Of a stretch of 64,000 bases of DNA, positions 23,661 through 35,320 are shown piece after piece. Each line of letters opens with the position of its first letter. The first letter of the stretch is position 1. The notes beneath the pieces are model-generated. The model searched no databases. It was not told the DNA's origin and saw only the letters and a program-made list of their open reading frames with translations. The stretch comes from Isoetes taiwanensis (taxonomy: Eukaryota; Streptophyta; Lycopodiopsida; Isoetales; Isoetaceae): contig JAJEKV010000050.1 of assembly GCA_021234155.1 (NCBI GenBank), forward strand, positions 1,718,342 through 1,782,341, read 5' to 3'. The position numbers were made by a program, and so were the translations under genes.

Positions 23661-24730
23661 TTGCACCTTTGTTTCAAATCCATTTTTTGAACATATGCAC
23701 ATGATCTTAGGTCCTATTCAGACTTGTAGGAGTTTAAATCACACAAAAAAATGTTTATAGAAGTATTGAGGCTCTCGAATGGCGATTTGACTCTACGTCA
23801 TCCAGAATGTCAAGATTGTCTTTCGTCCTGCAATGATGTGGCCCTGTAATGATGTGGAATGACATGGAAACTAGTCAAACCAGTAAGCAAGTTGAACAAA
23901 AGAAATGTTCATGGCCCTTCAATTGGTGACATGGCATGCCAAGTAAGCAAGGCCAAGTTTTGACTAGGCCATCTTTTTTTTTCCATGGGGTGACATTGGT
24001 AAATTTTGGGTGACATGGTGAGATATTGATGACATGGACATGACGACTAGGATTTTTTGCAAGAAATATGACAACCTTTGGAATTTTTAGTAGAGTTTGG
24101 CAAGGGATAAAATAGAGGGAACTTCAAGCACTTATAGAGCTGGCACCTTCCTCAAGTCGAACAAGGCTAGGACTTTGCGTGGCTCAAAGGGGAGAGGCCA
24201 ACCCCCAAGAGATGAACTCCAAAGACATTCCCGCGACAGCCTTTCCTGGCAGCGCTCCTCCGGGAGGCCGTATGCTAATGCCCCCCAAGAAGAAAACATA
24301 AGAAATGAAAGATTACTGCCGACCACAAATAGATAACTGATGATTTTGATGCAATAATCCTTGATGGTACCATCCTCAATGGATTATAGCATCAAAGCTC
24401 GAGTTTATTTCACAGATCGACCGTGACAGATGCTTTAGGAGCACTAAAATATTCTCGTTTAGGCATAATGAACCCGATAATTCAACAAATGTACACAAAT
24501 ATAGACTCTCTAGCCCATGTGGAGGTAAATGCCACATGTATGAATATCATTAAAAACAACTGGAGGATCTGGGGTGGTATGCTCCTTTCAATGGTTATAA
24601 GCATTAAAGTGTTTGGGGGTGGGGGGAAATGAATAAGGTGGAATAGACCATGGTCCTATGCCATTGATGTAGGATAAAAAGAGAAAAAAAGGGGTTAGGA
24701 AAATATCTCCATTCTCAAGCATGTATAGGT
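23661..24730. other. Intergenic, no gene recognised
   Basis: A frame at 24097-24336 lies in a GC-richer patch, rich in Arg and Ser, but resembles nothing known to me. No repeat edges found. Confidence 0.4.
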
Positions 24731-24734
24731 ATTA

Positions 24735-24904
24735 GGGGTGTTTGTTAGAAGACTCTTCAAAAAAGTTTTGTTCTTCTTTTATGGAGATTCAAGTCCCTGT
24801 ATTGACGGGATTCGTAATCATTGCAAATCATAGAGTCTTTGATTACAAATACTACGCGACCAAGCATTTCTAAGTTATTTCGCACTAGTCGCGCCAAACA
24901 CCCC
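24735..24904. repeat. Possible small MITE
   Basis: A 170-bp stretch bounded by GGGGTGTTTG and its exact reverse complement CAAACACCCC. The interior has GTAATCA ... TGATTAC. No target duplication is clear, so this is only a candidate. Confidence 0.35.
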
Positions 24905-25329
24905 ATGCGACTGTCGATTTCGGATGCACACGGGATGTCGTATTAATATATTGTTATAAATAAAAACTTTATATAGAATGAGGTGTATGTGTGTGTGTGG
25001 GCTTTGCAAAATCATAACATACTTGCAAAATCAATAGTGGCCTTTGAACTAACCTAAAACTTTTGAGAGCATTAAAATTGTGTTAGAAAAACATATATGA
25101 TATTGATAAGTGTGATCTTTGAGACATAGAATTGTGGATATGGTTTGGAAGTAGGAATTCGTATCGGCCACATAGGTGGTAAGTCTAAGATTGAAATAGG
25201 GCCTGATATAGACAAAATAGGAGCAAATCAAGGCCGAAACAAGAATAAGAAATGAGCAAAAACATAATCAAGATCAAAACCAAGGAGAAGATCAACATCG
25301 GAGTTCTTGTGGGTTGGCAAAAGTGTACT

Positions 25330-26185
25330 GCTTTGGATGTTGGACAGTCTCATCCTTCCCTGTATTTTGAATTATCCATGGAAAATTCTTTTGCATGGCA
25401 ATACCATGAAGATGCTTGGTATTCCTGTCGGAATTCACGTCTCCACTTCAGATGCTTGAGATGAAATTATTACAGGGTTGCAAAAGCACTTATTTTGGTG
25501 GAATATAGCTAAACTATCCATGTCTGGAAGAATCACTATGGCTAAATGTGTTCTTAGTAATACTCATGTCTACATAGCATTTGCTCTATTAGCTCCTCAG
25601 TGTAAGATGGAGGAGATTGTGCGTGTCGTCAAGAATTTTATTTGGGGTGGAAATGAAGTGGGAGCTGTAGTCAAGGTAGCTTGCGAAAAGTGCATTAAAC
25701 CTAAGGCAGCTGGTGGCCTTGGAATGTTGGATTTTCACCTCTAAAGTAAGGTGATGATATCGAAGTTTATTTGGAGCATTCTCATTGATAAGGAGGACTC
25801 TCTTGGCCTGAGGTTGCTGATGCAGTTGATCCATCTTCCATTTCATGAGGCCACCATTAAGCCTCTCCTTCCTTGGACTTTGTTTTATCATATACATCTA
25901 TACCTAACACTTCTCCCTTTCTAAAGGGGTTGCTTGCTACTTGGGACACTGTCAGGTTTCTTCTTCATATCAATCCTGAGGCATTTCTTCAACTGTCTAC
26001 TCTATGCTGGTGGATTCCTTTGCAGAAAACTCCTGAGAATGTGCCTTTAAGTGTTATTATTCATCCAAAGGCACAAGATCGATGGATAGCAGCTGGCATA
26101 AGCACTATTGCAGCTTGGTATGAGTTTGATCATCTTATGTCATGGGATTAGAATAAAATTTTTGTTGTACAGATGGGATAGAGTA
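25330..26185 (+). pseudogene. LINE reverse transcriptase C-terminal region, left part of split element
   Basis: Plus-strand frames give KMLGIPVG, LQKHLFWWNIAKLSMSGRIT and FIWGGNEVGAV followed by KAAGGLGMLDF. These are the region after the catalytic domain of plant L1-type LINE reverse transcriptases (KLSMAGR..., FLWGG..., GGLG). The element is cut by the CACTA transposon at 26186 and resumes at 35321. The 5' end is truncated. Confidence 0.75.
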
Positions 26186-26204
26186 CACTACAAGAGAATG
26201 AGGG

Positions 26205-26465
26205 TTACGCGTCAGAACAATCGTCAGAAAGTCTAAAAAAATTAGCATGACATTTAAGCTGACGAATCTGCTGACGGTAAACTGCCTGACGCTTAATATG
26301 ACGATGTCGCATCAGAGTATTCGTCAGCACAATCGTCAAAGCACACGTCAGAACATGCGTCAAATATAGCGTCAGAATATGCGTCAGATTTCGTTCGTCA
26401 AGATAACCGTCAGCAAAAACAACAAGTTTATCGTCAGAATACACCGTCAGTTTATGCGTCAACAA
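26205..26465. repeat. CACTA left subterminal repeat array
   Basis: About 17 copies of CGTCAG/CGTCAA or their complement (CTGACG, TGACG) in 260 bp, in both orientations but mostly CGTCA. Three more follow at 26704-26732. In En/Spm, short subterminal repeats bind the element's DNA-binding protein (TnpA); a like role here is inference. Confidence 0.8.
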
Positions 26466-27690
26466 CGTTGTCCCGTATGCGTACCGTTCCGTACGTTTCA
26501 GACGTATTTTTTGAAAAAATACGTATTTTATACAATACGTACTTAAAGTGCTTAAAATACGTTTTTTAAAAAAATTGAGAAAAAGCTTAAATATAATAAA
26601 TTATGCAATATAAACACAAACAGACTGTTGGAAAGTTGGTTAGCATGTTTGTTTGCTATCTGGGAGTTGGTTAGTTTTTTCGTCATGCATAACGCCACCA
26701 TTAGCGTCAAAAACACGTCAGGAATTTCGTCAGGAAATTTGAATTTTTCCATTAACACAACTTTAATCATAACTTTTGATTCAAGGGTCCGTTTTTGATG
26801 AAATTTGATGCGTTAGAAAGCTTTCACTATGATCTTTTTAATGGTGTACTATTTTGGCTAATCTTGATTATCTCATTTGGGAAAAAAAAACTATAAATTT
26901 CCACCCCTAGCTAGAGCATTGTAGGTAAATCAGCTTCAATGTAGGTAGGGATGCTATCTTCAAGTTTTTCCTTATTCATATCATTAACATTGGTCTGTTG
27001 TCTCGTGGGCCTCGTGTTTGAATGCATCTCGTGGGCCTCGTATTTGTACACCTTATACTTATGTGTCTATAGGACACTTAGACTTAAGGCTGCACATTTT
27101 ATGTTACTATTATAAACTATGGTACTATTCTAATCTTACTAGAATTTCTTGGGGAAATACAATGTGGCATCTTTGGATACATTGAATATCTTATGTGCGT
27201 ACAATGCGATGCCATTGCAAGCATTAATTGATTTGTTTAACATTTGAAGTATTCTCAATCTTTTACATATTTTAAAGCGACCATGGAGACATCTCGCGAG
27301 ACGTGGAGTTTGTTATGTGCATACAATGCGATATCATTGCAAGCATCGGGTAATTGGTTTAATATTTGAATCATTTCATAAACTTTACATCTTTCAAATT
27401 GACCAAATATACTTAGTCAATGCTTTTGATAAATGTGCAAGAACTATCATAGCCGGATGCGAAGGTAGTAATTTTGAAATTCTTGTAAATTGGCAATTTA
27501 CTAATACCTCAATGATCACATACATATTCAATTAAGCAAACAAAAGCTCAAGCTCCAAAGATAAAAGGCACAAACGTTTAATGAGAGAAAAGAAGGCACA
27601 CGCTATTTTAATCAAATACCTCAAAAATATATGGGATACATTAGTATTCTTGAAATCGTCAAAATGCATTCAATATAAGATGAAAGTTTG
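26466..27690. other. CACTA interior, non-coding
   Basis: Starts with a stretch built on ACGTATTTT motifs, including a hairpin CGTATTTTTT-G-AAAAAATACG near 26511-26531. Similar ACGTATTTTT sequence forms the right end of the MULE-like element at 31479-32081. No gene recognised to 27690. Confidence 0.5.
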
Positions 27691-27694
27691 TTTC

Positions 27695-29390
27695 TTATTC
27701 CCCAGACATCAAACCCTCGTCCACAAAATCATGTTCAATGTCATCCCATTCATCATCATCTAGTTGTAAAAGTAGCCTTCGTCGCATATTTGGAGTTTGG
27801 AGCTCAATATTTTCCTCCTTCTCAATATAATCTTCATTGGAATGCATTGGTGATCTCACTTCTTGACTGTTTGTTCCCTCTTCAATTTCCTCCTCAATAT
27901 AATCTTCATCGATATGCATCGATAATTCCAATCCTTGATTGCTCGTTCCCTCTTGAGCCTCATCGTCTGCTATGTTTCTTGGCTCCACAAATTCCAATAC
28001 TTGCTCATGCTCTACCTCTTCTTCTTGCTGCCCTTCTTCCTCGATGGTTTTATTGCATATATATCGACGTGATGTTGGTTCCGTGGGAATCACAATCCAC
28101 CACGCATTGTTTTGAGGGTTAACATGAAAGAAAACTTGTTGAACTTGATGAGGATACACATATGGCTCGCTTCTATCTAATAAAACATGCGTGGGGTCAA
28201 CTTCAAAGAAACCAGAAGGATGTGATCGCATCGTTTGATTTCGTCCACGATATAAAGTTTTGAACCACTTGGCCTTCAGTATGGTCTGTCGAAATGATCG
28301 AAAATCTACATCAATGATATCGGTAATAACTCCAACATATTCAAGTTCTCCATCAATAGGATTATCATCTCTAATGCTTGCTTGACTCTTTTGATTAAAT
28401 GAAGCAATGATTCCAGAATCAAAAGTGACGCAAGCTTTGTCAATGTCATCAATTCGTAAGTGTGCACCATACGCCACATTGAATTATGGAATCTAGCCTG
28501 CACATTGGTAAAATATAAGTGACATTAGATGGTTAAGAAATGCAAAATATGTATTGACAACAACAAATAGGAACTTGCCAATTTTTCAGATCCAAATATA
28601 ATGTTGAGGTCATCTTCTTGAATTTTTTCTCCATTTTTTTCAGCTTCTCTAAGCTTTTGCGACAACCACCAGTGGGGTGGAGAATCAGGTAGAGGCGCTA
28701 GTTCTTGAGGGTATTGTATGGCTCTCTTATTATGTCCTCGACGGTTCCTTGCAGCATATGCTTTCCTATCGCTATCCCTTTGTGCCTTATCAATTTTATA
28801 CAACTCCACCCACCTTCTAAGACTATCTGTATTGTTCACAACAAACTTATTGATACCCTCAAACATTTCATCACTTAACCTCCGTTGTTTACCTAGGCCT
28901 TGCAAGACTTCACCATCTAACCAATCAGGAATCTCTTTCTTCCAAATTTTTGGTGCATTTGGATCTATTGACTTGGTGGCGTCTGTCAAGAAGAATAATG
29001 TCTCTTGAATAAGATGTCCTTCTGCCATACACCCCTCGGGCCTTGCCATCTGGCGCATAAATCCTTTTAATACCTTCATATATCTCTCTAAAAAGAACAT
29101 CCATCTCGAAGGGTTTGGACCTACAAGCAATATTTCTCGCGGCAGATGCACCAGCAAATGTACCTAATAATCACATTTGTTAGTTGCGATAGGTACACGA
29201 AATTTATATAAAATACTTACATTATACCTGAAGATCAAATAAACTGGTAGGAAATAGATCTTCTAGTTGGCATAATATCTCTGCAATCTCTATTTCCATA
29301 GCGGGAATATCGACAGCTATAATTTGCTTAGAAGAGACCCACTTGGAGAAGCTTGCGAGTCTATAAAATGCTGCTGCTGCATGCTGACAT
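27695..29390 (-). pseudogene. CACTA TNP2-type transposase, C-terminal part
   Basis: Minus-strand exons. About 29390-29229 gives AAFYRLASFSKW, then AILCQLEDLFPTSLFD. 29157-28525 gives VHLPREILLVGPNPSRWMFF, LERYMKVLKGFMRQMARPEG and AEGHLIQETLFF. Together these match the domain known as DUF4218. 28477-27695 matches DUF4216 (AKWFKTLYRG, SEPYVYPHQVQQVFFHVNP, WWIVIP) and ends in an acidic tail. DUF4218 and DUF4216 are the C-terminal companions of the Transposase_21/TNP2 domain in plant CACTA elements. The catalytic N-terminal domain is absent: upstream sequence is replaced by the LINE starting near 29530. Confidence 0.8.
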
Positions 29391-31478
29391 TAAATAATTA
29401 TCTCTGACGTGGTCCGCATAGGCTGTATGATAGTTTTCGCAAGGTTGAAATTATATGGAACTAAAGCAGCCCACTCAGAGATAGGTTTTTCTATCAGATC
29501 CAGTAACATGATGCAATTCTTTGGAGTTTTTTGTTGTTTCCAGTTTAGTGACAGAGTCCTCCTTGCAAGAGACATGGGAATATCGTGGGCATCAGCTGCC
29601 GGACATCCCGGGATACCAGTGCTTCTCGCTCGCTAATGCACGCCATGGCAAGCGAGGATATGGAGGGGTGGCATGCTACTTCAAAGATGCTATAGCAGCC
29701 ACGGTCTCGCTCCACAAGGCTGACAGACTTAACCGCTACCTGTGGGTGAGAGTACTTGAGTCTCAGCATCGTCCATTATTTATTGCATGCTGTTATATAC
29801 CCCATGCAGTCTCTAAGTTCTACCAGGTTTAGGAGGCAGACACGGATGTACAAATGCCTTATAGAGATCTGTATGATGACATAGAGCAATATCGCCAGCA
29901 AGGGCATGTACTCTTGTTAGGAGATTTCAATGCCCGCGACTTGCAGCCGCTGCGATCGGTCACCTTCCGGGGGGCCGGTTGACCCACTCGGCTTGAAGCA
30001 GTTGCACCCCAACATGCGAGCCGGTCTCAAGATCACGGTCACCAACGCCTTTGGAAGGGAGTTGGTTCAACTCTGTCGTCTTTGACATGGTAGTGTGCAA
30101 TGGTATGATCGGATGGCCGCAATCGGGGGTTTTACTTGCAAAAGCGATAGACATGATGGTGGAGCTAGCGTGGTAGACTATCTCCTTGCTCGGTGGTAGG
30201 ACTTGACATGATCGGCCGAGCTCTCAATTGGCACCGAGCAGGGAGATGAGGAGGCTTTGTCGGACCATTATCCACTCTATGTCACTTTAGATTGGGAGCA
30301 CTTTCGATGGCGCAATCCGCAGTAGAAACCATCGGGGGTTAAGATACACCCCCGACTCCGTAAAAGCAAGCGAGAATATGAGTCTCGTGTTGGAACGTGA
30401 ACTGCGGGGGATTGATGCCCTTTGCGTTACATGATAGGTGGGAGTGGCTTGTAAACGCCTTTACCGTGCGGCTAGTGCATGCTTTGCGGCGAGGGATCGC
30501 TTCCTTGAATGGACACCTTTGCTTGGCAGTTTCCTCGTAATCCTCTGGTTTGACGCCGAGTGCAAGGCTCTAAAGACCCAACTGCGCCTGCCGTCTGAGG
30601 ATCCACAAATGCGGCGGCCGGAAGCCATTCGAGGACTATAGAGCATTCTTGAAGTCCAAAAGCATGCGTATTGCGCACCATCGGCCCAGCGCATGTTTGA
30701 TTTGTTGATGACCGAGCAGAAAGCCTTCTCGGCGTAGGGTGTTGTACATACAGAGGCATCAACCACCCGGCAATATTACCATAGACCGCTGGATGCATCG
30801 CTTGGAGGAGTTGTATGATCCCCGGGGCGTGGCCGGGGTTCCGTCATCGGTAGGAGAAATGCCGCGGCTCACGGAGGAAGACATCCAATGGGGCCTTAGA
30901 CACACGGCTAATGGCAAAGCCGAAGGACTTGCGGGGACTTCAAGCGAAGTTATTGAAATGGGGTGGGCCAGCTTTGCTGGGGCCTCGGCAAATGATCATT
31001 AACCGGGCCATAAGGGGAGGGCCTCCTGGAGTGGATGGTTAGCAAGGTCACCCCAATTCATAAGGCAATTAATAGGGATGATTCGGCAAACTACCGCATG
31101 ATCATGGTGAGCCCATTACTGTAAAAGCTTTTAGCGGGTGTGGTGGAGAAGAAGTTAACTTCGATTAAAATTTGAGGAAGCCGAGTATCTTGTCTGATTG
31201 GCGGCGGGGGTTTAAGCCACCCCACTCCCTGTCGACCATATATTCACTCTCGAGAATCCTTATGGAAGCTACTCGTAATGTGCGGCGTGACACATCTTGC
31301 TTGTTTAGTAGATTTCAAGATCTGAAGATATAATCACGGTCCCTCGGGACTGTTGTGGCAAAGATTTGCTGGCCGCATGCCCCACAGGACTTACAAAATG
31401 TCATCTATAGACTCTATGATGGGATATATCTTTGCATTGCCTACATCGGATCGGCGAGTTACTAGCACCATAGGGGTT

Positions 31479-32081
31479 GGGGATAGGTTCAATACGGATG
31501 TCGTTTATACGAATAATTATGAATTGTATGATCTGGCACAAATTTGCGTATAAAGCATAAAAAATACTGACAAAAACAATTCCGGCGTCGGAAGATTTTG
31601 GCGTCTGTGAAAACAACTATATCAGCGTCGCGGCGAAAAATTTTCGCACGTCGGAAACCGGGTGGCGTGACGCCAAAACAACGCCACTGCCAGATGCAGC
31701 GGACTTTTCGCGACTGCTGATTTAGTTGTTTAGCGGCCGGAAAATCTTCCGGACGCCCGAATTGTTTTTGCCGTCGTATTTTTTGTCAGATTTTTTTTTC
31801 AACATCATTGCTTTCGGCGTCACGCGAAAATGATAATAAATAAGCGTCTTTCAAAAATTCGCTATCCGCGGCTTTCAGCGTCACGCGAATGTCGAACTCG
31901 TCCTTTCGCTATTCTTTCTATTCTCGTGCAGCGCTGAAAAAAATTTCAGCGTCGCTCCGCTTTCCGCGGTTTGGCACGGCTGAGGTATTTATCACGTTAA
32001 ATGCGTGTTTTTATTAAAAATACGTATTTTTAACTTTATACGTCGAAAAATTTTAATTTTGTACGTATAGAACCTATCCCC
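31479..32081. mobile_element. MULE-like non-autonomous element inside the LINE
   Basis: A 603-bp insertion with ends GGGGATAGGTTCAATACG (left) and GGGGATAGGTTCTATACG (right, other strand). Flanked by ATAGGGGTT (31470-31478) and GTAGGGGTT (32082-32090), a 9-bp duplication with one mismatch. Removing it restores the LINE frame T-I-G-V-K-Q-G-C-P. The 9-bp duplication and G-start fit Mutator-like elements. The interior is CG-dinucleotide rich, with repeats of TTTCRGCGTCACGCG, and codes for nothing. Confidence 0.75.
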
Positions 32082-33430
32082 GTAGGGGTTAAACAGGGAT
32101 GTCCGTTATCTCCAACGCTCTTTGGTCTCTACATTGATAAGTTGGAGACACGGATGCAAGAACATGGGCGGTGGCCCGCAGACTACCGTAGAGGCATACG
32201 ATATAAGGCAATTGCTCTATCACGGGGCGATGTAGACTTGCTATCCCATACGGCCCGGAGTATCTGCGGCATTTTTGGATGCTCTTAGTGGGTTACGTGA
32301 CACAACAGGGAATGACGGTGAACTTGCGTAAAAACTAAGCTCCCCGGCAATCCTCTCCTCGCAGCATGATATCCCAGATCTCTATTACAGAGGACAGAAG
32401 GTGGATGTTGTAAGGACCTTCAAGTATCTGGGAATTGACTTTTGCTCTAACATGTTATGGGATGGTATTGTGGAAAGAAGCGGGTCAGCGGGATGGAAAG
32501 CCCCAGTATGCTATGCGAGAATAGCTGCTCTGAGAATAGACCTATGTGGATTGGGCACGTAGAGCACACACTGTTGAGCACTTTCGTTGAACCCGATATT
32601 GTTGTATGGGGTAGAGGTCTCAAAGTCCGGCAATTACCAAGAACACACAGGATAAGCTAGAGAGGGGTCGCGAAGGCCTTCTTAACATACTGACCTAGGT
32701 ATCATCGGGACCGCGGTGCCTTATCGATTTTTGCTATATGAGACTGGTTCGCCCCCTGCAACATTCCGCTATCTTGCAGACATCTTGCATATTTCCACAA
32801 GGTCACTAGCATGGATGCACAACGTCTTCCCCGGGGCTTTGTTATTGGCACAAGAGCCACAACGACCGAGGAGGGTATGGCGAGGACAACCGGGGTGGTT
32901 CGCAACGTGGTCTATAGACTACCGGCCAGATTGTGGCTATGCGATGCCCGTGGGCAGGCTGCACACTTGAATGAGCTTTGCCACCACTCTGTGGGATCAC
33001 GACCACTGTGCAAAGCCTAAAACGAGCACTACCACACGCAAGTTAATCCAACACTTTGGAACATGGCCCACACCAAAGATTACTTGAAAGCGCATATATC
33101 TATGAAGAAACGGAGAGCTATTGCCTCCCGTGAGGGCGGGGTCCAATCATCTCGATTGAGGCAGTCGTTGGACTACGATGGATGGGCGGAGAATCCCCCG
33201 GCATGAGAGAATATGCCAGTGTTGCCACATGCGGACAGTAGAGGATGAGCACCATGCTCTGCAAGAGTGTCCGGCATATACGCATATCCGAGCAACACAT
33301 GCTGATCTTAGATGCTCTGAGGCACCGCTGCATCAATTGCTGGCATCGCCAATGGTTGCACGTCTCGCATCCTACATTTTGCAAGTCTCTACCGTCAGAG
33401 AATCCCTTATAGGACAAGGGATCTGAGAGC

Positions 33431-33482
33431 CTACTACCAGGGTTTTTCCTCCCACGTGGGGGTTTTTTCATCCCAGTAGTAG
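33431..33482 (+). other. Structured hairpin after LINE ORF2, copy 1
   Basis: Seven bases after the TGA of ORF2. CTACTAC (33431-33437) pairs with GTAGTAG (33476-33482). Inside lie GGGTTTTT, then a palindrome CCCACGTGGG, then GGTTTTTT and CCC. Same layout as hairpins at 37823, 45393, 55196 and, on the minus strand, 56357. Confidence 0.6.
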
Positions 33483-33591
33483 GGACACATTGTATAGTAG
33501 CATTTGTCTTTTTGGTGTGGTTTTATCTGCTTTGTGTACTGCATGTACCGTCTCATAGGTCAAGTTTGGCCTCCGCGGACGTTAAAATATA

Positions 33592-33632
33592 CTTCCTTCC
33601 TTCCTTCCTTCCTTCCTTCCTTCCTTCCTTCC
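33592..33632. repeat. (TTCC)n microsatellite, LINE tail
   Basis: About ten TTCC units directly after the LINE 3' end GACGTTAAAATATAC. Confidence 0.9.
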
Positions 33633-33686
33633 TCATTGTGTTATCTTCTTGCGCACACAGTCATTATTGAACTTCAACCAATGCAG

Positions 33687-34600
33687 GAAGCTTTCCAGTG
33701 AGTGTTTATGGTGCTTTTGTGCCCCGACATCTATTTTGCAAATTGCATGCCCTTTGTGCATATATAAGATGCATCATTGTGGCCCTTTAATTCTGTTCTG
33801 GCCCTCATTTGATGTTGTGCTTGTGGATCAAGTCTCGGCTGTAATACCAATATTAAAACTTATAAGGTCATCCAAGGTGAGGAAGGTGTTTGGACACAAT
33901 TAGTCTAGTAAATTATGTGAAATATTCTCATGTGGTCATCTCCCTTTATTCTGGTTCCAGGTCATTTTTTATTGCCATTTTCCAGATTTGCTCCTTGCGC
34001 ATCATGATACCATATTGCAAAAGGTATATAGAGGACCCATTGATTGGCTCGAAGAAACTACTACAGGTAGCATGGTTGAGTTATTTGTTAATATTGTATA
34101 TTTGATGATTGAAATTTTGTATGCGAGGACTTGATCTTAAAACTTGCATAATAAGACTAGATCTTTATGCATTGCAGGTATGGCAGATGGCAGACCATGT
34201 GTTGGTGAATAGTAAATTTACTGCAGCTACATTTCAGAAAACATTCAGAAGCCTGGTGGCCAAAGGGATCTGCCCATCTGTTCTTTATCCAGCAGTTGAT
34301 GTTGAGCAGTTTATTTCCCTACCAAAGACAGTAGATATAGACGGATTAAATTCCAACATGTGAGTTCTAACACGTGAGTTCTCTTCTTTTCTGGTGCATT
34401 ACACAAATAACCTTGATAATAACTCTTTCAGATGTCTCCCAGGCAAATATTTCTTTCCATTAACCGATTCGAGGCACGAAAAAAAATATAGAATTGGCAA
34501 TAGCTGCTTTTGTCATGGTATTGAAGCATCGTGAATTAGTGGCTACAAGTGATCTGGATAGAAAGGCGCGGGAGACAGGCCATTTGCGGAGATACAGTCA
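33687..34600 (+). pseudogene. ALG2: Captured fragment of ALG2 (alpha-1,3/1,6-mannosyltransferase)
   Basis: Four exons of the gene for the ER mannosyltransferase that adds the second and third mannose to the dolichol-linked glycan. Exon a 33687-33876 (SVYGAFVPRHLFCKLHALCA, then WPSFDVVLVDQVSAVIP); exon b 33961-34066 (VIFYCHFPDLLLA, GPIDWLEETTTG); exon c 34178-34359 (MADHVLVNSKFTAATFQKTF, VLYPAVDVEQF); exon d about 34432-34560 (QIFLSINRFEARKK, ELAIAAF). Introns with GT-AG ends are kept, so this is a genomic, not mRNA, copy. Three lesions: one base lost near 33796, a 7-bp tandem duplication (ATGGCAG twice at about 34181) shifting exon c out of phase, and one A lost in a run near 34480. The first exon and the catalytic C-terminal half are missing. 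It is a dead fragment carried by the CACTA element. Confidence 0.85.
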
Positions 34601-34904
34601 CCATCCATGCAAATCCCTTAGCATTGTAAATGTATCGATATAAAATCTGACGATATTGGCAGATTTATTAGCAATGATGATATGAACTCCTTGTGCATTA
34701 ATAATGAAAGATATTTTATCTCATTTTTCTTCCTTGTCTTATTTTCTTTTGTTCTATTTGTTGCCTTCATAGTTTGCATAATCCTGTAATAGATGCCTTC
34801 CAATAATATATATTTATAATTTGTGTACAACCACCTCCTCCCAAGTTTCTTATCACTTTCAATTGATTGGATTATAGGAACAATTTTTCCACTAGCAATA
34901 CAAA

Positions 34905-35285
34905 AAGCAGTGACGAATTTATTGATGAACTTGCTGACGTTTGCGATGACGAATATGTTGACGAAAAGTGTGACGAAATGTGTGACGATTTTTGTGACGA
35001 ATTTTGTGATGTTTTTTGTGACGACCATAGTGACGTTTTTGGCGACGTTTGTTGTGACGATAATAGTGATGTTTTTGGCGACGTTTATATTGACGAATTG
35101 GTTGACGAATAAAGTGATGGTTTCCTTGACGTTTTTAGTGAGTTTGTTTTGACGCAAAATCGTCAGAAACCTGACGATAGTTTTGACGAAAATTCTGACG
35201 TTTTATCGTCAGATAATAATCGTCAGGCAAATCGTCAGCCACTAGGATCCAGGCACTTGCCTGTTTTGTGAAGACTATTTGACGA
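34905..35285. repeat. CACTA right subterminal repeat array
   Basis: Roughly twenty TGACGAA/TGACGTTT-type units, mostly TGACG on this strand, with several CGTCAG near 35159-35240. This mirrors the left array. The Asp/Val-rich or Val/Thr-rich frames that cross it are by-products of the repeat. Confidence 0.8.
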
Positions 35286-35320
35286 TTTTCCTAACGCAGG
35301 ACCCTTATTCTCTTGTAGTG

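Larger units (their letters stand above)
29530..33632 (+). pseudogene. Decayed LINE inside the CACTA element
   Basis: Plus-strand pieces in order: endonuclease (LQETWEYRGHQLPDIPGYQC, RGYGGVACYF, FIACCYIPHA, about 29545-29830); GDFNAR near 29921; linker (NGKAEGLAGTSSEVIEMGWA, 30910); reverse transcriptase GVKQGCPLSPTLFGLYIDKL at 32085-32150; and the C-terminal zinc-finger-like region (CQCCHMRTVEDEHHALQEC, 33210). The ORF ends with TGA at 33424, a hairpin follows (33431-33482), then the 3' terminus GGCCTCCGCGGACGTTAAAA and a (TTCC)n tail. Many stops and indels, and a 603-bp insertion, show it is dead. It replaces the upstream part of the transposase gene. Confidence 0.8.
26186..35320 (-). mobile_element. 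CACTA (En/Spm) DNA transposon carrying captured sequences
   Basis: A 9,135-bp element. The left end starts CACTACAAGAGAATGAGGGT; the right end on the other strand starts CACTACAAGAGAATAAGGGT. Similarity extends over about 40 bp. It is flanked by the 3-bp duplication GTA (26183-26185 and 35321-35323). Removing the element and one GTA rejoins a LINE in one frame (GAT AGA GTA ATT TGG), which proves both ends. Inside: CGTCA-rich subterminal arrays, TNP2-type transposase remnants (-), a decayed LINE (+) with its own MULE-like insertion, and an ALG2 gene fragment (+). The catalytic domain of the transposase is missing, so it could move only with help from a relative. Confidence 0.9.

Noticed and set aside
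24735-24904. Confident MITE call
   Set aside because: Only a 10-bp inverted repeat and no target duplication; kept as a low-confidence repeat.
26205-26465. CRISPR-like array of short repeats
   Set aside because: Units are 6-7 bp, in both orientations, irregularly spaced, in a plant transposon end.
34618-35157. 179-residue frame with repeated VTKNV/VTKFV units, and an Asp/Cys-rich frame on the other strand
   Set aside because: Both arise from the TGACG subterminal array of the CACTA element; no codon-level signal beyond the repeat.
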